A DNA stretch of 64,000 bases, taken from positions 1 through 64,000 of the forward strand of contig NZ_CAHLAR010000017.1 of NCBI RefSeq assembly GCF_903652925.1. Direction: 5' to 3'. The notes under the pieces were generated by a model that did no database searches, was not told where the DNA came from, and was given only the letters and a program-made list of their open reading frames with translations. Positions 9,517 to 17,923 of this stretch are shown here, in pieces. Both the position numbers and the translations under genes were made by a program. Each line of letters opens with the position of its first letter. The first letter of the stretch is position 1. The DNA is from Achromobacter anxifer (lineage in GTDB: Bacteria > Pseudomonadota > Gammaproteobacteria > Burkholderiales > Burkholderiaceae_B).

Positions 9517-9532
9517 AGCAAAAGCCGTGCCA
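9517..9532 (-). promoter_or_regulatory. Sigma-54 promoter of urtABCDE
   Basis: On the minus strand the sequence is TGGCACGGCTTTTGCT, a full match to the sigma-54 consensus (TGGCACG, 4 nt, TTGCT), with GG and GC separated by 10 nt. Predicted transcription start is near 9506, 65 nt upstream of the urtA ATG. This implies RpoN plus an enhancer-binding activator. Confidence 0.75.
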
Positions 9533-9631
9533 GCCGCGGATGCGGGCGCGGGCCGCTATATGAAGGGGGAAAGGAGAGGCGCGCAGGGCGGTGCGAGGCG
9601 CGGCGGGCGCGGTGACCGATCTGGTGCCGCG

Positions 9632-9648
9632 TGCACAACATGGGTGCG
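9632..9648. promoter_or_regulatory. NtrC-like binding site between divergent sigma-54 promoters
   Basis: TGCACAACATGGGTGCG is a 17-bp imperfect dyad matching the NtrC pattern (TGCAC, 7 nt, GGTGC overlapping spacing). Its centre (9640) is about 134 bp from the predicted urtA start and about 133 bp from the predicted atzF start, a normal enhancer distance for both. Additional GGTGC/TGCAC half-sites lie close by (around 9622 and 9677). Apart from this site, the two promoters and the atzF operator, the 358-bp gap 9442-9799 shows nothing recognisable. Confidence 0.6.
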
Positions 9649-9746
9649 CGCACTGCCCGCTGGCGGTGCGCGCGGGGCAGGCCGTGCGACGCCTGGCCGA
9701 TGGTTTGCGCCGCGCCGCCAGAGGCGCAAGAGGCTGACGGCCGACA

Positions 9747-9763
9747 TGGCACGCCGATTGCTT
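9747..9763 (+). promoter_or_regulatory. Sigma-54 promoter of the atzF-urea carboxylase operon
   Basis: TGGCACGCCGATTGCTT matches the sigma-54 consensus completely (GG at 9748-9749, GC at 9760-9761, 10 nt between). The predicted start site is about 9773, only 27 nt before the atzF ATG and inside the nested dyad at 9765-9796. Nitrogen-limitation control through NtrC is the natural reading. Confidence 0.75.
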
Positions 9764-9764
9764 G

Positions 9765-9796
9765 GGAATCCGTACTTGTATACAAGAAAGGATTCC
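9765..9796. promoter_or_regulatory. Nested dyad operator over the atzF start site
   Basis: A perfect 12-bp palindrome CTTGTATACAAG (9775-9786) is flanked by GGAATCC (9765-9771) and GGATTCC (9790-9796). Both dyads share one centre, 9780.5. The core GTATAC resembles operators of FadR/FCD-type GntR regulators, and such a regulator is encoded as third gene of this operon. Binding here would cover the predicted transcription start and the AAAGGA ribosome-binding site, so repression is likely. Confidence 0.6.
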
Positions 9797-9799
9797 AGC

Positions 9800-11629
9800 A
9801 TGAACGCCGCAGCAACCCAGAAGGGCCCCATCGGTTGGACGATCGCGCAATGGCAGGCCGCCTACCGCGATGAGGGCGCGACGCCTGAAACCTTGCTGGC
9901 CGCATGGGCCGAACGCGGCGGTCCGCCGGACAACGCCTGGATCAAGCGGGTGGACGGCGCGGGGCTCGCCAGCCAGCTCCAGGCGCTGCGCGGACTGCTG
10001 GAGCAAGCGGGCGGCGATCTGGCGCGGCTGCCGCTGTATGGCGTGCCCTTCGCCATCAAGGACAACATCGATGCCGCCGGCTGGCCTACCACCGCGGCCT
10101 GCCCGGAGTTCGCCTACACGCCGGACCAGGACGCCACCGTCGTCGGCCGCCTGCGCGCGGCGGGGGCCATCCTGGTGGGCAAGACCAACCTGGACCAGTT
10201 CGCCACCGGCCTGGTGGGCACGCGTTCGCCGCTGGGCGCCGTGGTCAACACCTTCAACCCGGAGTACGTCAGCGGCGGTTCCAGTTCGGGCTCCGCATCC
10301 GTGGTGGCGCGCGGCCTGGCCGCATTCTCCCTGGGCACGGACACCGCGGGATCGGGCCGCGTGCCCGCGGGCTTCAACAACATCGTCGGCCTGAAGCCGA
10401 CCAAGGGCCGGCTCAGCGCGGCCGGCGTGGTGCCGGCCTGCCGCACGCAGGATTGCGTGTCGGTGTTTGCGCTGACGGTGGACGATGCCGAGCTCGTGGC
10501 CGACATCGCGGCTGGCTTCGACGAGCGCGATCCTTATTCGCGCGCGCAGCCTGCGGGCAGCGGCCATCCCTGGCCGGCGCAGCCCAGGCTGGCGGTCCCC
10601 GCGCAGCTGGAATTCTTCGGCGACGCGCAAGCGGCGGCCGCGTTCGACGAGGCGCTGTGGGTCCTGAAAGCCTCGGGCGCGGTGGTCGAAACCATAGACT
10701 TCACGCCGTTCAACGAACTGGCGGCGCTGCTCTACCAGGGGCCTTGGGTGGCCGAACGCTTTGCCGCCGTGGAAGCGTTGTGGAAACAGCATCCCGACGC
10801 CATCCATCCGGTGGTGCGCGGCATCGTCGAGCAGGCCGCGGGTTACAGCGCGCTGGACGCCTTCAAGGCCGAATACCGGCGCGCGGAACTGGCGCGGCGC
10901 ATCCATCAGTCGCTGCAAGGCTTCGACGCGCTGTTCGTGCCGACCGCGCCGTCGATCTACACCATCGCGCAGCTGGAGGCCGACCCGGTAACGCTGAATT
11001 CGCAGCTGGGCGTCTACACCAACTTCGCCAACCTGGCGGACCTGTCGGCGCTGGCGTTGCCCGCCGGCATGCGCGGCGATGGGCTGCCCGCCGGCATCAC
11101 GGTCATCGGACTGGCCTGGCAGGACCATGCGCTGGCGCAGTTCGGGCGGCAGTGGCAGGCGCGCTTGGGCCTCCCCTTGGGTGCCACTGGCGCGCCGCTT
11201 CCTGCCGCCAGCCAGTCCCGCGCCCCGGCGCGCGACACGGTGCGCGTGTCCGTGGTGGGCGCGCACCTGCGCGGCATGCCGCTGAACCATCAGCTGATCT
11301 CGCGCCGCGCCGTCTTCGTCGAACAGGCGCGCACGGCGGGCGACTACCGCCTGTATGCGCTGGCCAACACCACGCCGCCCAAGCCCGGCCTGGTGAAGTC
11401 CGCGGACGGCGCGCCCATCGAGGTCGAGCTCTGGGACGTGCCGCTGGCGGCCTTCGGCGCCTTCGTGGCCGAGATCCCGGCGCCGCTGGGCATAGGCACG
11501 CTGGAGCTGGAGGACGGCCGCCTGGTCAAGGGCTTCATCTGCGAGCCGCGCGGCCTGGAGGGCGCGCGCGACATCACCGTCTTCGGCGGCTGGCGCGCCT
11601 ATCTGGCCAGCCTGGCCGCGCAGGCCTGA
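9800..11629 (+). CDS. atzF: Allophanate hydrolase (AtzF/DUR1,2-type amidase)
   Basis: A 609-residue amidase-signature protein hydrolysing allophanate to ammonia and CO2, the second step of ATP-dependent urea degradation. The triad is visible: Lys87 (FAIKDN), Ser161 (in GGSSSGS) and nucleophile Ser185 (DTAGSGR). These sit four residues before the AtzF positions K91/S165/S189. The C-terminal domain (about 460-609, starting near TVRVSVVGAHLRGMPLN) is the extra domain found in true allophanate hydrolases. The ATG at 9800 follows AAAGGA at 9787-9792; the open frame further upstream is shadow. Urea carboxylase begins 44 bp downstream. Confidence 0.94.
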   Translation: MNAAATQKGPIGWTIAQWQAAYRDEGATPETLLAAWAERGGPPDNAWIKRVDGAGLASQLQALRGLLEQAGGDLARLPLYGVPFAIKDNIDAAGWPTTAACPEFAYTPDQDATVVGRLRAAGAILVGKTNLDQFATGLVGTRSPLGAVVNTFNPEYVSGGSSSGSASVVARGLAAFSLGTDTAGSGRVPAGFNNIVGLKPTKGRLSAAGVVPACRTQDCVSVFALTVDDAELVADIAAGFDERDPYSRAQPAGSGHPWPAQPRLAVPAQLEFFGDAQAAAAFDEALWVLKASGAVVETIDFTPFNELAALLYQGPWVAERFAAVEALWKQHPDAIHPVVRGIVEQAAGYSALDAFKAEYRRAELARRIHQSLQGFDALFVPTAPSIYTIAQLEADPVTLNSQLGVYTNFANLADLSALALPAGMRGDGLPAGITVIGLAWQDHALAQFGRQWQARLGLPLGATGAPLPAASQSRAPARDTVRVSVVGAHLRGMPLNHQLISRRAVFVEQARTAGDYRLYALANTTPPKPGLVKSADGAPIEVELWDVPLAAFGAFVAEIPAPLGIGTLELEDGRLVKGFICEPRGLEGARDITVFGGWRAYLASLAAQA

Positions 11630-11673
11630 TCCCCAGTTTCCGATAACCCCGCAAGACACCAGGGAGTCGCACC

Positions 11674-14600
11674 GTGTTCGATACCGTTCTGATTGCCAAC
11701 CGCGGCGAAATCGCCGTCCGCGCCATCCGCACCCTGAAGCGGCTGGGCATACGCAGCGTGGCCGTTTACTCCGACCCGGACCGCAATGCCGCGCACGTGC
11801 GCGAGGCCGACGTGGCCGTGGCCCTGGGCGGCGCCAAGGCCGCCGACAGCTACCTGCGCATGGACCTGTTGCTGGCCGCCGCGCGCGAACACGGCGCGCA
11901 GGCGATCTATCCGGGCTATGGCTTCCTGTCCGAGAGCGCGGAGTTCGCGCAGGCCTGCGAGGACGCGGGCATCGCATTCGTCGGCCCCACGCCTTTGCAG
12001 ATCCGCGAGTTCGGCCTGAAGCACCGCTCACGCGAACTGGCGGCCGCGGCCGGCGTGCCGATGACGCCGGGCACCGGCCTGCTGGGCAGCCTGGGCGAGG
12101 CGCTGTCGCAGGCCGAGCGCATCGGCTATCCGGTGATGCTCAAGAGCACGGCGGGCGGCGGCGGCATAGGCCTGTCGCGCTGCGACAACGAGGCCGAACT
12201 GACTGCGGCCTATGACAGCGTGCAGCGCATGGGCCAGCATTTCTTCAGCGACGGCGGCGCCTTCATCGAGCGCTATGTGGACAACGCCCGCCACGTCGAG
12301 GTGCAGATCTTCGGCGACGGCGCGGGCCGTGTGCTGGCGCTGGGCGAGCGCGATTGCTCGGTGCAGCGCCGCAACCAGAAGGTCATCGAGGAAACCCCCG
12401 CGCCGCTGCTGCCGGCCGCCACGCGCGAAGCGCTGCACGCCGCCGCCGTGCGGCTGGGCGAGTCGGTCGGCTACCGCTCCGCGGGCACGGTGGAATTCAT
12501 CTACGATCCGGCGCGCGACAGCTTCTACTTCCTGGAAGTGAACACCCGTTTGCAGGTCGAACACCCAGTGACGGAAGCGGTCACGGGGCTGGACCTGGTG
12601 GAGTGCATGCTGCGCGTGGCCGCGGGCGAGCCGTTGGACTACGCCGCCATGTCGCGCGCGCCGCAAGGCGCGTCCATCGAGGTCCGGCTGTACGCCGAGG
12701 ACCCGCTGCGCCAGTTCCAGCCCGCGCCGGGCGTGTTGACCGAGGTGCTCTTTCCGCAGGGCGTGCGGGTGGACGGCTGGGTCGAGACCGGCACCGAGGT
12801 GCCGGCCTATTACGACCCCATGCTGGCCAAGCTGATCGTGCATGCGGATACGCGCGAGGCCGCGCTGGACAAGCTGGCCGACGCCTTGGCGCGGACCCGG
12901 CTGCATGGCATCGCCACCAATCTGGATTACTTGCGGCAGATCGTCGATGACGCGCGCTTTCGCGCCGGCGAATTGTCCACGCGCTTCCTGGAGGGCTTCG
13001 TCTACCGGCCCGCGGCGATCGAGGTGCTGGCGGCGGGCACCTACACCAGCGTGCAGGACTATCCGGGGCGGGTGGGCTACTGGGACATCGGCGTGCCGCC
13101 GTCGGGGCCGATGGACGACTACGCCTTCCGCCTGGCCAACCGCATCGTCGGCAACGCGCCCGACGCGGCCGGCATCGAGACCACCCTGGTCGGTCCCAGC
13201 CTGCGCTTCCATGGCGATGCCATCGTCGCGCTGACCGGCGCGGCCTGCGCCGCCACCCTGGACGGCGAACCCATGCCCATGTGGACGCCGGTGGCCGTGC
13301 GGTCCGGCCAGGTGCTGGAGACCGGCCGCGCGCTGTCGGGCTGCCGCAGCTACCTGGCCGTGCGCAACGGCCTGGACGTGCCGGTCTATCTGGGCAGCCG
13401 TTCGACTTTTGCGCTGGGCCAGTTCGGCGGCCATGCCGGCCGCACCTTGCGCGTGGGCGACATGCTGCCGCTGGTGCGGCCCGGGCTGGCCGCGGCCACG
13501 CCGCCCGAGTCCGAGCCGCAGGCCGCGCCCGCCGAGCTGATTCCGGCCTACGGCAATACCTGGGAAATCGGCGTGCTCTACGGCCCGCACGGCGCGCCCG
13601 ACTTCTTCCGGCCCGAAGCCATCGACGCCTTCTTCGCCGCGGACTGGGAGGTGCACTACAACTCCAACCGTCTGGGCGTGCGCCTGATCGGACCCAAGCC
13701 GACGTGGGCGCGCGAGGACGGCGGCGAAGCCGGCCTGCATCCGTCCAACATCCATGATTGCGAGTACGCCATCGGCAGCATCAACTTCACCGGCGACAGC
13801 CCCGTGATCCTGACGCGCGACGGCCCCAGCCTGGGCGGCTTCGTCTGCCCCGTGACCATCGCCCGCGCCGAACTGTGGAAGGTCGGCCAGGTCAAGCCGG
13901 GCGACCGCATCCGCTTCGTGCGCATCGATTACGAGCGGGCAGTGGCGCTGGAGGCGGCGCAGGACCGCTGCGTGGCGGAACTGGCCGCACCCGCGCTGGC
14001 GCAGGCCGCAGCGCCTGCGCTGACTCGGACCGCCTCGCCGCTCGACGTGACGGAACCCATCGTGGCGCTGCTGCCGGCGCAGGGGGCGCGTCCCTCCGTG
14101 TCCTACCGCCAGGCGGGCGACGGCTATCTGCTGCTGGAGTACGGCGACAACGTGCTGGACCTGGCCCTGCGCATGCGCATCCACCTGCTGATGGAGGCGC
14201 TGGCCGCCGACCCCGTCGCCGGCGTGCTGGAACTGTCGCCCGGCGTGCGCTCGCTGCAGATCCGCTATGACAGCCGTATCATCCTGCAAGGCGCGCTGAT
14301 CCAGCGCCTGTTGCGGATCGAGGCCGGGCTGGCGGACGTGGCCACGCTCAAGGTGCCGACCCGGGTGGTTCATCTGCCGATGGCGTTCGAGGATACGGCC
14401 ACGCTGGGCGCGGTGCAGCGCTACCAGGAGACCGTGCGCGCCAGCGCGCCCTGGCTGCCGAACAATGTGGATTTCATCCGGCGCATCAACGGCCTGGCCA
14501 GCCGCGATGACGTCCGCGACATCGTGTTCGACGCCAGCTACCTGATCATGGGCCTGGGCGACGTGTATCTGGGCGCGCCCTGCGCGGTGCCGATAGACCC

Positions 14601-15324
14601 GCGCCATCGCCTGCTGACGTCCAAGTACAACCCGGCGCGCACCTACACGGCCGAAGGCACGGTGGGCATAGGCGGGGTGTACATGTGCATCTACGGCATG
14701 GACTCGCCGGGCGGATATCAGCTGGTCGGCCGCACCTTGCCCATCTGGAACAAGTTCCTGAAGAACCCTGTGTTCCAGGACGGCAAGCCCTGGCTGCTGC
14801 GCTTCTTCGACCAGGTGCGCTTCTATCCCGTGACCGAGGCCGAGCTCGACGTGTTGCGCGAGGACTTCCGCGAAGGCCGGGCCACGGTGCGCATCGAGGA
14901 AGAGGTGTTCGACTTTGCCGAGCACCAGCGCTTTCTGGCGGAACACGCGGACAGCATCGCCGCGTTCCAGACGCGGCAGAAGAGCGCCTTCGACGCCGAG
15001 GTGGCCCTGTGGAAAAGCGAGGATGCCGTGGCGGAGCCGGACGCCGCCGCACCCGGGCCGGATGCGGAGCCGGCGCTGCGCGAAGGCGAACGCCTGGTCA
15101 GCGCCGATATGTGCGGCAATATCTGGAAGATCCCGGTGCAGGTGGGGCAGAGCGTGTCGGCCGGCGACACGCTGGTGGTGGTCGAGGCCATGAAGATGGA
15201 GCTGTCCGTCATCGCGCCCGCGTCCGGAACCATCGCCGCGATCCGCTGCGTGCCCGGCAAGCCCGTGAACGCGGGCGATCCGCTCATCGTGCTGGCCGAG
15301 GACGCCACCTGCCCGGTGGCCTGA
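11674..15324 (+). CDS. uca: Urea carboxylase
   Basis: A 1216-residue biotin enzyme that carboxylates urea to allophanate using ATP and bicarbonate. The biotin-carboxylase/ATP-grasp part comes first (about 1-450: VLIANRGEIAVRAIRTLK, GGGGIGLSRCDN, VNTRLQVEHPVTEA). It is followed by a KipA-like carboxyltransferase half (about 455-790: TSVQDYPGRVGYWDIGVPPSG), a KipI-like half (about 800-1080) and a C-terminal biotinyl domain with VVEAMKMELS, biotin lysine about residue 1174. Length and domain order match bacterial urea carboxylases. Together with atzF it forms urea amidolyase, a urease-independent route that explains the linked Urt importer. Confidence 0.95.
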   Translation: MFDTVLIANRGEIAVRAIRTLKRLGIRSVAVYSDPDRNAAHVREADVAVALGGAKAADSYLRMDLLLAAAREHGAQAIYPGYGFLSESAEFAQACEDAGIAFVGPTPLQIREFGLKHRSRELAAAAGVPMTPGTGLLGSLGEALSQAERIGYPVMLKSTAGGGGIGLSRCDNEAELTAAYDSVQRMGQHFFSDGGAFIERYVDNARHVEVQIFGDGAGRVLALGERDCSVQRRNQKVIEETPAPLLPAATREALHAAAVRLGESVGYRSAGTVEFIYDPARDSFYFLEVNTRLQVEHPVTEAVTGLDLVECMLRVAAGEPLDYAAMSRAPQGASIEVRLYAEDPLRQFQPAPGVLTEVLFPQGVRVDGWVETGTEVPAYYDPMLAKLIVHADTREAALDKLADALARTRLHGIATNLDYLRQIVDDARFRAGELSTRFLEGFVYRPAAIEVLAAGTYTSVQDYPGRVGYWDIGVPPSGPMDDYAFRLANRIVGNAPDAAGIETTLVGPSLRFHGDAIVALTGAACAATLDGEPMPMWTPVAVRSGQVLETGRALSGCRSYLAVRNGLDVPVYLGSRSTFALGQFGGHAGRTLRVGDMLPLVRPGLAAATPPESEPQAAPAELIPAYGNTWEIGVLYGPHGAPDFFRPEAIDAFFAADWEVHYNSNRLGVRLIGPKPTWAREDGGEAGLHPSNIHDCEYAIGSINFTGDSPVILTRDGPSLGGFVCPVTIARAELWKVGQVKPGDRIRFVRIDYERAVALEAAQDRCVAELAAPALAQAAAPALTRTASPLDVTEPIVALLPAQGARPSVSYRQAGDGYLLLEYGDNVLDLALRMRIHLLMEALAADPVAGVLELSPGVRSLQIRYDSRIILQGALIQRLLRIEAGLADVATLKVPTRVVHLPMAFEDTATLGAVQRYQETVRASAPWLPNNVDFIRRINGLASRDDVRDIVFDASYLIMGLGDVYLGAPCAVPIDPRHRLLTSKYNPARTYTAEGTVGIGGVYMCIYGMDSPGGYQLVGRTLPIWNKFLKNPVFQDGKPWLLRFFDQVRFYPVTEAELDVLREDFREGRATVRIEEEVFDFAEHQRFLAEHADSIAAFQTRQKSAFDAEVALWKSEDAVAEPDAAAPGPDAEPALREGERLVSADMCGNIWKIPVQVGQSVSAGDTLVVVEAMKMELSVIAPASGTIAAIRCVPGKPVNAGDPLIVLAEDATCPVA

Positions 15325-15328
15325 GGCG

Positions 15329-16078
15329 ATGGGCATGGACGCCTTGCGGGCCGGCCCCGCCATGCGCCAGGCGCCGGCCCTGGCCGGTTCGCTGGCCGAC
15401 CAGGTCTACCAGCGCCTGAAGGACGACCTGTTTGATTTCCGCATGTTGCCGGGCGAACGCTTCACTGAGGCGGAACTGGCGGCGCGCCTGGGCGTCAGCC
15501 GCACACCGGTGCGGCTGGGCCTGGCGCGGCTGGAGCGCGAGGGCTACGTGCTGCCGCGGCCGCGCAGCGGCTGGCAGGTGCGGCCCTATGACTTCGAGCG
15601 TTTCGAGGCGCTGTACGACGTGCGCGTGGTGCTGGAGCAGGCCGCGGTCGAACGGCTGTGCGCGCGCGAGCAGATGGACGAGGCCGGCATCCTGGGCGCC
15701 TTGAAGGACGTGTGGCTGGCGCCGCCGCGGCAGCGCATCCTGGACGGCCGGCTGGTGGCGCAGCTGGACGAGGCCTTCCATTGTGCGTTGGTGGCGGCCG
15801 CCGGCAATCCGGAGATGGCGCAGATCCACCGCGACGTGACCGAGAAGATACGCATCGTGCGGCGCCTGGATTTCACCAAGGACTTCCGCGTGGACGCCAC
15901 CTACGAGGAACACGCGGCCATTCTGCGGGCGGTGCTGGCGCGGCGCGCCGACGAGGCGGCGCGCATGCTGCGTTCGCATATCGGCATGAGCCGCGCCGAA
16001 GTCCGCAAGATCACGCTGCACATGCTGCATGAGGCGCGCGAGAACGCGGGCGGAGGAGCTGCCGGGCCTGCGGGCTAG
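15329..16078 (+). CDS. GntR/FCD-family transcriptional regulator of urea genes
   Basis: A 249-residue protein with an N-terminal winged helix (about 20-85: GSLADQVYQRLKDDLFDF, LGVSRTPVRLGLARLEREGYV). A C-terminal all-helical FCD ligand-binding domain follows, with the usual D/H metal positions (LDEAFHCALVAAAGN, EEHAAIL, LRSHIGMS). It starts 4 bp after the urea carboxylase stop, so it is the last gene of the operon. It probably binds the GTATAC dyad at 9765-9796 and senses urea, allophanate or a related metabolite; the ligand is a guess. Confidence 0.85.
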   Translation: MGMDALRAGPAMRQAPALAGSLADQVYQRLKDDLFDFRMLPGERFTEAELAARLGVSRTPVRLGLARLEREGYVLPRPRSGWQVRPYDFERFEALYDVRVVLEQAAVERLCAREQMDEAGILGALKDVWLAPPRQRILDGRLVAQLDEAFHCALVAAAGNPEMAQIHRDVTEKIRIVRRLDFTKDFRVDATYEEHAAILRAVLARRADEAARMLRSHIGMSRAEVRKITLHMLHEARENAGGGAAGPAG

Positions 16079-16168
16079 TCCTGTAGGTGCCGGCCAGCCC
16101 TGCAGCTGTTGGCTAGCCCTGTAGCTGCCAGCCAGCCCTGCAACTGTCCGCTAGCCCTGCAACTGCCG
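16074..16168. repeat. Five degenerate tandem copies of a 19-bp unit between convergent genes
   Basis: The anchor AG(T/C)CCTG recurs at 16077, 16096, 16115, 16134 and 16153, exactly every 19 bp. The unit reads approximately TAGCCCTGCAGCTGCCGGC. The first unit contains the TAG stop of the GntR gene and the last contains the TAG stop of the anti-sigma gene on the other strand. The array therefore fills the gap between two 3' ends. There are no spacers, so it is not a CRISPR array, and no T-tract, so it is not an obvious terminator. Confidence 0.8.
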
Positions 16169-16966
16169 GTAGACCTCTTGCGACACCCGCAGCAGCTCGT
16201 CGCGGCTGACCGCGCCGGACAGCGCATAGCCGAATTGTCCTTCGACCCAATAGAACACCCGCACCGGGCCTTCCTGGGTGAACTGGAAGGCCGTCTGTCC
16301 GCCCGCCGCCTCGCGGGTGACGTACAGCGTCAGCCGCTGTCCGTCGGCCGCGCCGTACATGAACAGCGCTACCGGACCCGCGCCGCCCGGCAGCAGGCGG
16401 CCGCCCACCAGCTCATAGCCGGCCTGCGACAGGGACGGCGGCCGCATGGTGGCGCCCATGCGCTTGGTCAGCCAGGTCACCAGGCCTTTTTCGTTGTCCG
16501 CGCCGACTTCCACGGGCCGGCCCATGTCGGGCGCGTAGACCGCGTGGGCGATGGCGGCGCGCTGGGCATAGCCTCCCGCCACGCGCTCCGGCGCAGCGGT
16601 GGCCAATGCCGCCTGCAACTGGTGGGCGTCCATCGCGCCGCGCGTGATCCAGGCGGCGCTGGCGCTGACGGCGGCGATCGCCACGCCCGCGGCCAGGGCC
16701 CGCCAGGGCCAGGGGTTGGCCGGACGCGCCAGGGGCAGGCGTAGCGGCAGGGGTTCGTCCAGCACCGGGTCCAGCAGGGCATGCAGCTGGCGCCGCTGTT
16801 CCCGCCATTCCTCGACCCGGGCCTGGTCCTGCGGGTGCGCGGCCAGGAAGGTCTCGACCTCGGCGCGGCGCGCCGGCGGCAACTGGCCGTCCGCATAGGC
16901 GTGCAGATCGGCTTCGGTAATCGGGGTGCCCTTGCCGGGCACCGCATGGAGGCGGTTCTCGTTCAT
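16151..16966 (-). CDS. Anti-sigma factor (single-pass membrane)
   Basis: A 271-residue protein. The N-terminal cytoplasmic part contains ITEADLHAYADGQLPPARRAEVETFL, the typical anti-sigma domain opening, but no HxxxCxxC zinc motif. A single membrane helix lies at about 88-108 (RALAAGVAIAAVSASAAWI), and a periplasmic domain of about 160 residues follows. It starts one base after the sigma gene stop, on the same strand. Its likely job is to hold the ECF sigma factor at the membrane until an envelope signal, possibly redox given the co-transcribed secreted protein. Its last codons lie inside the 19-bp tandem repeat. Confidence 0.85.
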   Translation of the reverse strand: MNENRLHAVPGKGTPITEADLHAYADGQLPPARRAEVETFLAAHPQDQARVEEWREQRRQLHALLDPVLDEPLPLRLPLARPANPWPWRALAAGVAIAAVSASAAWITRGAMDAHQLQAALATAAPERVAGGYAQRAAIAHAVYAPDMGRPVEVGADNEKGLVTWLTKRMGATMRPPSLSQAGYELVGGRLLPGGAGPVALFMYGAADGQRLTLYVTREAAGGQTAFQFTQEGPVRVFYWVEGQFGYALSGAVSRDELLRVSQEVYRQLQG

Positions 16967-16967
16967 G

Positions 16968-17480
16968 TCATTTCACGCGATGGAGCCTGCTGACGGTGTC
17001 GCGCGCCTGCATCAGCGCGCCCAGCTTCTCGCGGGCGCGCGACAGGCGCGACATGACCGTGCCCATCGGCACGTCCAGTATCCGGGCGGTTTCCTGATAG
17101 GACAGGTCCTCCACGCAGATCAGCAGCAGCACTTCGCGCTGCTCCGCGGGCAGGGCTTGCAGGCAGCGGTCCAGGTCGCGCACCTCCAGGTGGTCCGTCT
17201 GGGTGGCGCGCACCGGGGCGTCGGGCAGGTCGCCCACGGCATTCTGCTCGGCCCGCCGGCTGCTGGCGCGCACGCCGTCGATGAAATGGTTGTGCATGAT
17301 GCCGAACATCCAGGCGCGCAGTTCGCCTCGTCGCTGCCATCGCGAATAGCGGCTCCATGCGCGCTCCAGCGTGTCCTGGACCAGGTCGTCGGCCCGGTGG
17401 GGGTCGCCCGTCAGCCCGCGGGCGTAGCGCCGCAGGCTGGGGATGCAGGCCAGGATCAGGGCTTCGTCTTCGGCGCGCAT
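16968..17480 (-). CDS. ECF-type RNA polymerase sigma factor
   Basis: A 170-residue protein starting at the ATG at 17480 (MRAEDEALILACIPSLRRYA). Region 2 contains DDLVQDTLERAWSRYSRW and MFGIMHNHFID. Region 4 contains LPAEQREVLLLICVEDLSYQETARILDVPMGTVMSRLSRARE. Only regions 2 and 4 are present, as expected for the ECF group. It sits between a small secreted protein gene and its anti-sigma gene. Autoregulation is suggested by the GGGAATAA / CGTCTG promoter at 17924-17952. Confidence 0.92.
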   Translation of the reverse strand: MRAEDEALILACIPSLRRYARGLTGDPHRADDLVQDTLERAWSRYSRWQRRGELRAWMFGIMHNHFIDGVRASSRRAEQNAVGDLPDAPVRATQTDHLEVRDLDRCLQALPAEQREVLLLICVEDLSYQETARILDVPMGTVMSRLSRAREKLGALMQARDTVSRLHRVK

Positions 17481-17509
17481 GGGTTGCTGCAATGGGTTGC
17501 CGGGGCGGC

Positions 17510-17878
17510 TCAGGGCTTGGCGGCGTGCCAGACGTCCTTGAAGTTGTCGCCGCTCTTGTCGCCGGCCTTGGCGTCCTTGGAGAAGGTGTACAGCGGCTTG
17601 CCCTTGCTGGCCCATTGCTTGCTGCCGTCGTCGCGGGTGATGACGGTCAGGTCGCCCATCGGCTTGGCGTCGGCGCTGGCCGTGACCGGCGGCCACAGCT
17701 TGGCGCACTGGTCGTTGCAGGCGCTCTTGCCGCCGGCATCCTTGTCAAAGGTGTAAAGCGTCATGCCGGCGCTGTTGACCAGAACGCCGTCCTGGGTCTT
17801 GACGGCCTGGGCCTGGGCGCCGGCCGAAAACAGGGCGGCGGCGCTGAGCGCCAGGGTTGCGGCGATGTGTTTGCGCAT
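17510..17878 (-). CDS. Secreted COG4315-type protein of the ECF operon
   Basis: A 122-residue protein with a clear signal peptide (MRKHIAATLALSAAALFSAGAQAQA). It has two copies of the short repeat of this family (MTLYTFDKDAGGKSACNDQC and PLYTFSKDAKAGDKSGDNF), each with a YTF(D/S)KD motif. Related proteins are often lipoproteins, but no lipobox Cys is present here. The paired Cys residues in CNDQC could form a disulfide or bind a ligand. Proteins of this family are commonly encoded next to ECF sigma factors; their function is not established. First gene of the operon, 29 bp before the sigma gene. Confidence 0.75.
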   Translation of the reverse strand: MRKHIAATLALSAAALFSAGAQAQAVKTQDGVLVNSAGMTLYTFDKDAGGKSACNDQCAKLWPPVTASADAKPMGDLTVITRDDGSKQWASKGKPLYTFSKDAKAGDKSGDNFKDVWHAAKP

Positions 17879-17923
17879 GGTTTGCCTCGTGCGTAGATAG
17901 GGAAAGTGGGGGACTGCCCTCTA

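Noticed and set aside
12028-15363. Open frame of over 1,100 codons antisense to urea carboxylase
   Set aside because: It is rich in Arg, His, Gln and Gly with no domain and mirrors a high-GC third-codon gene. The plus-strand enzyme is certain.
16074-16168. CRISPR-like array
   Set aside because: The 19-bp units are directly adjacent and degenerate, with no unique spacers and no cas genes.
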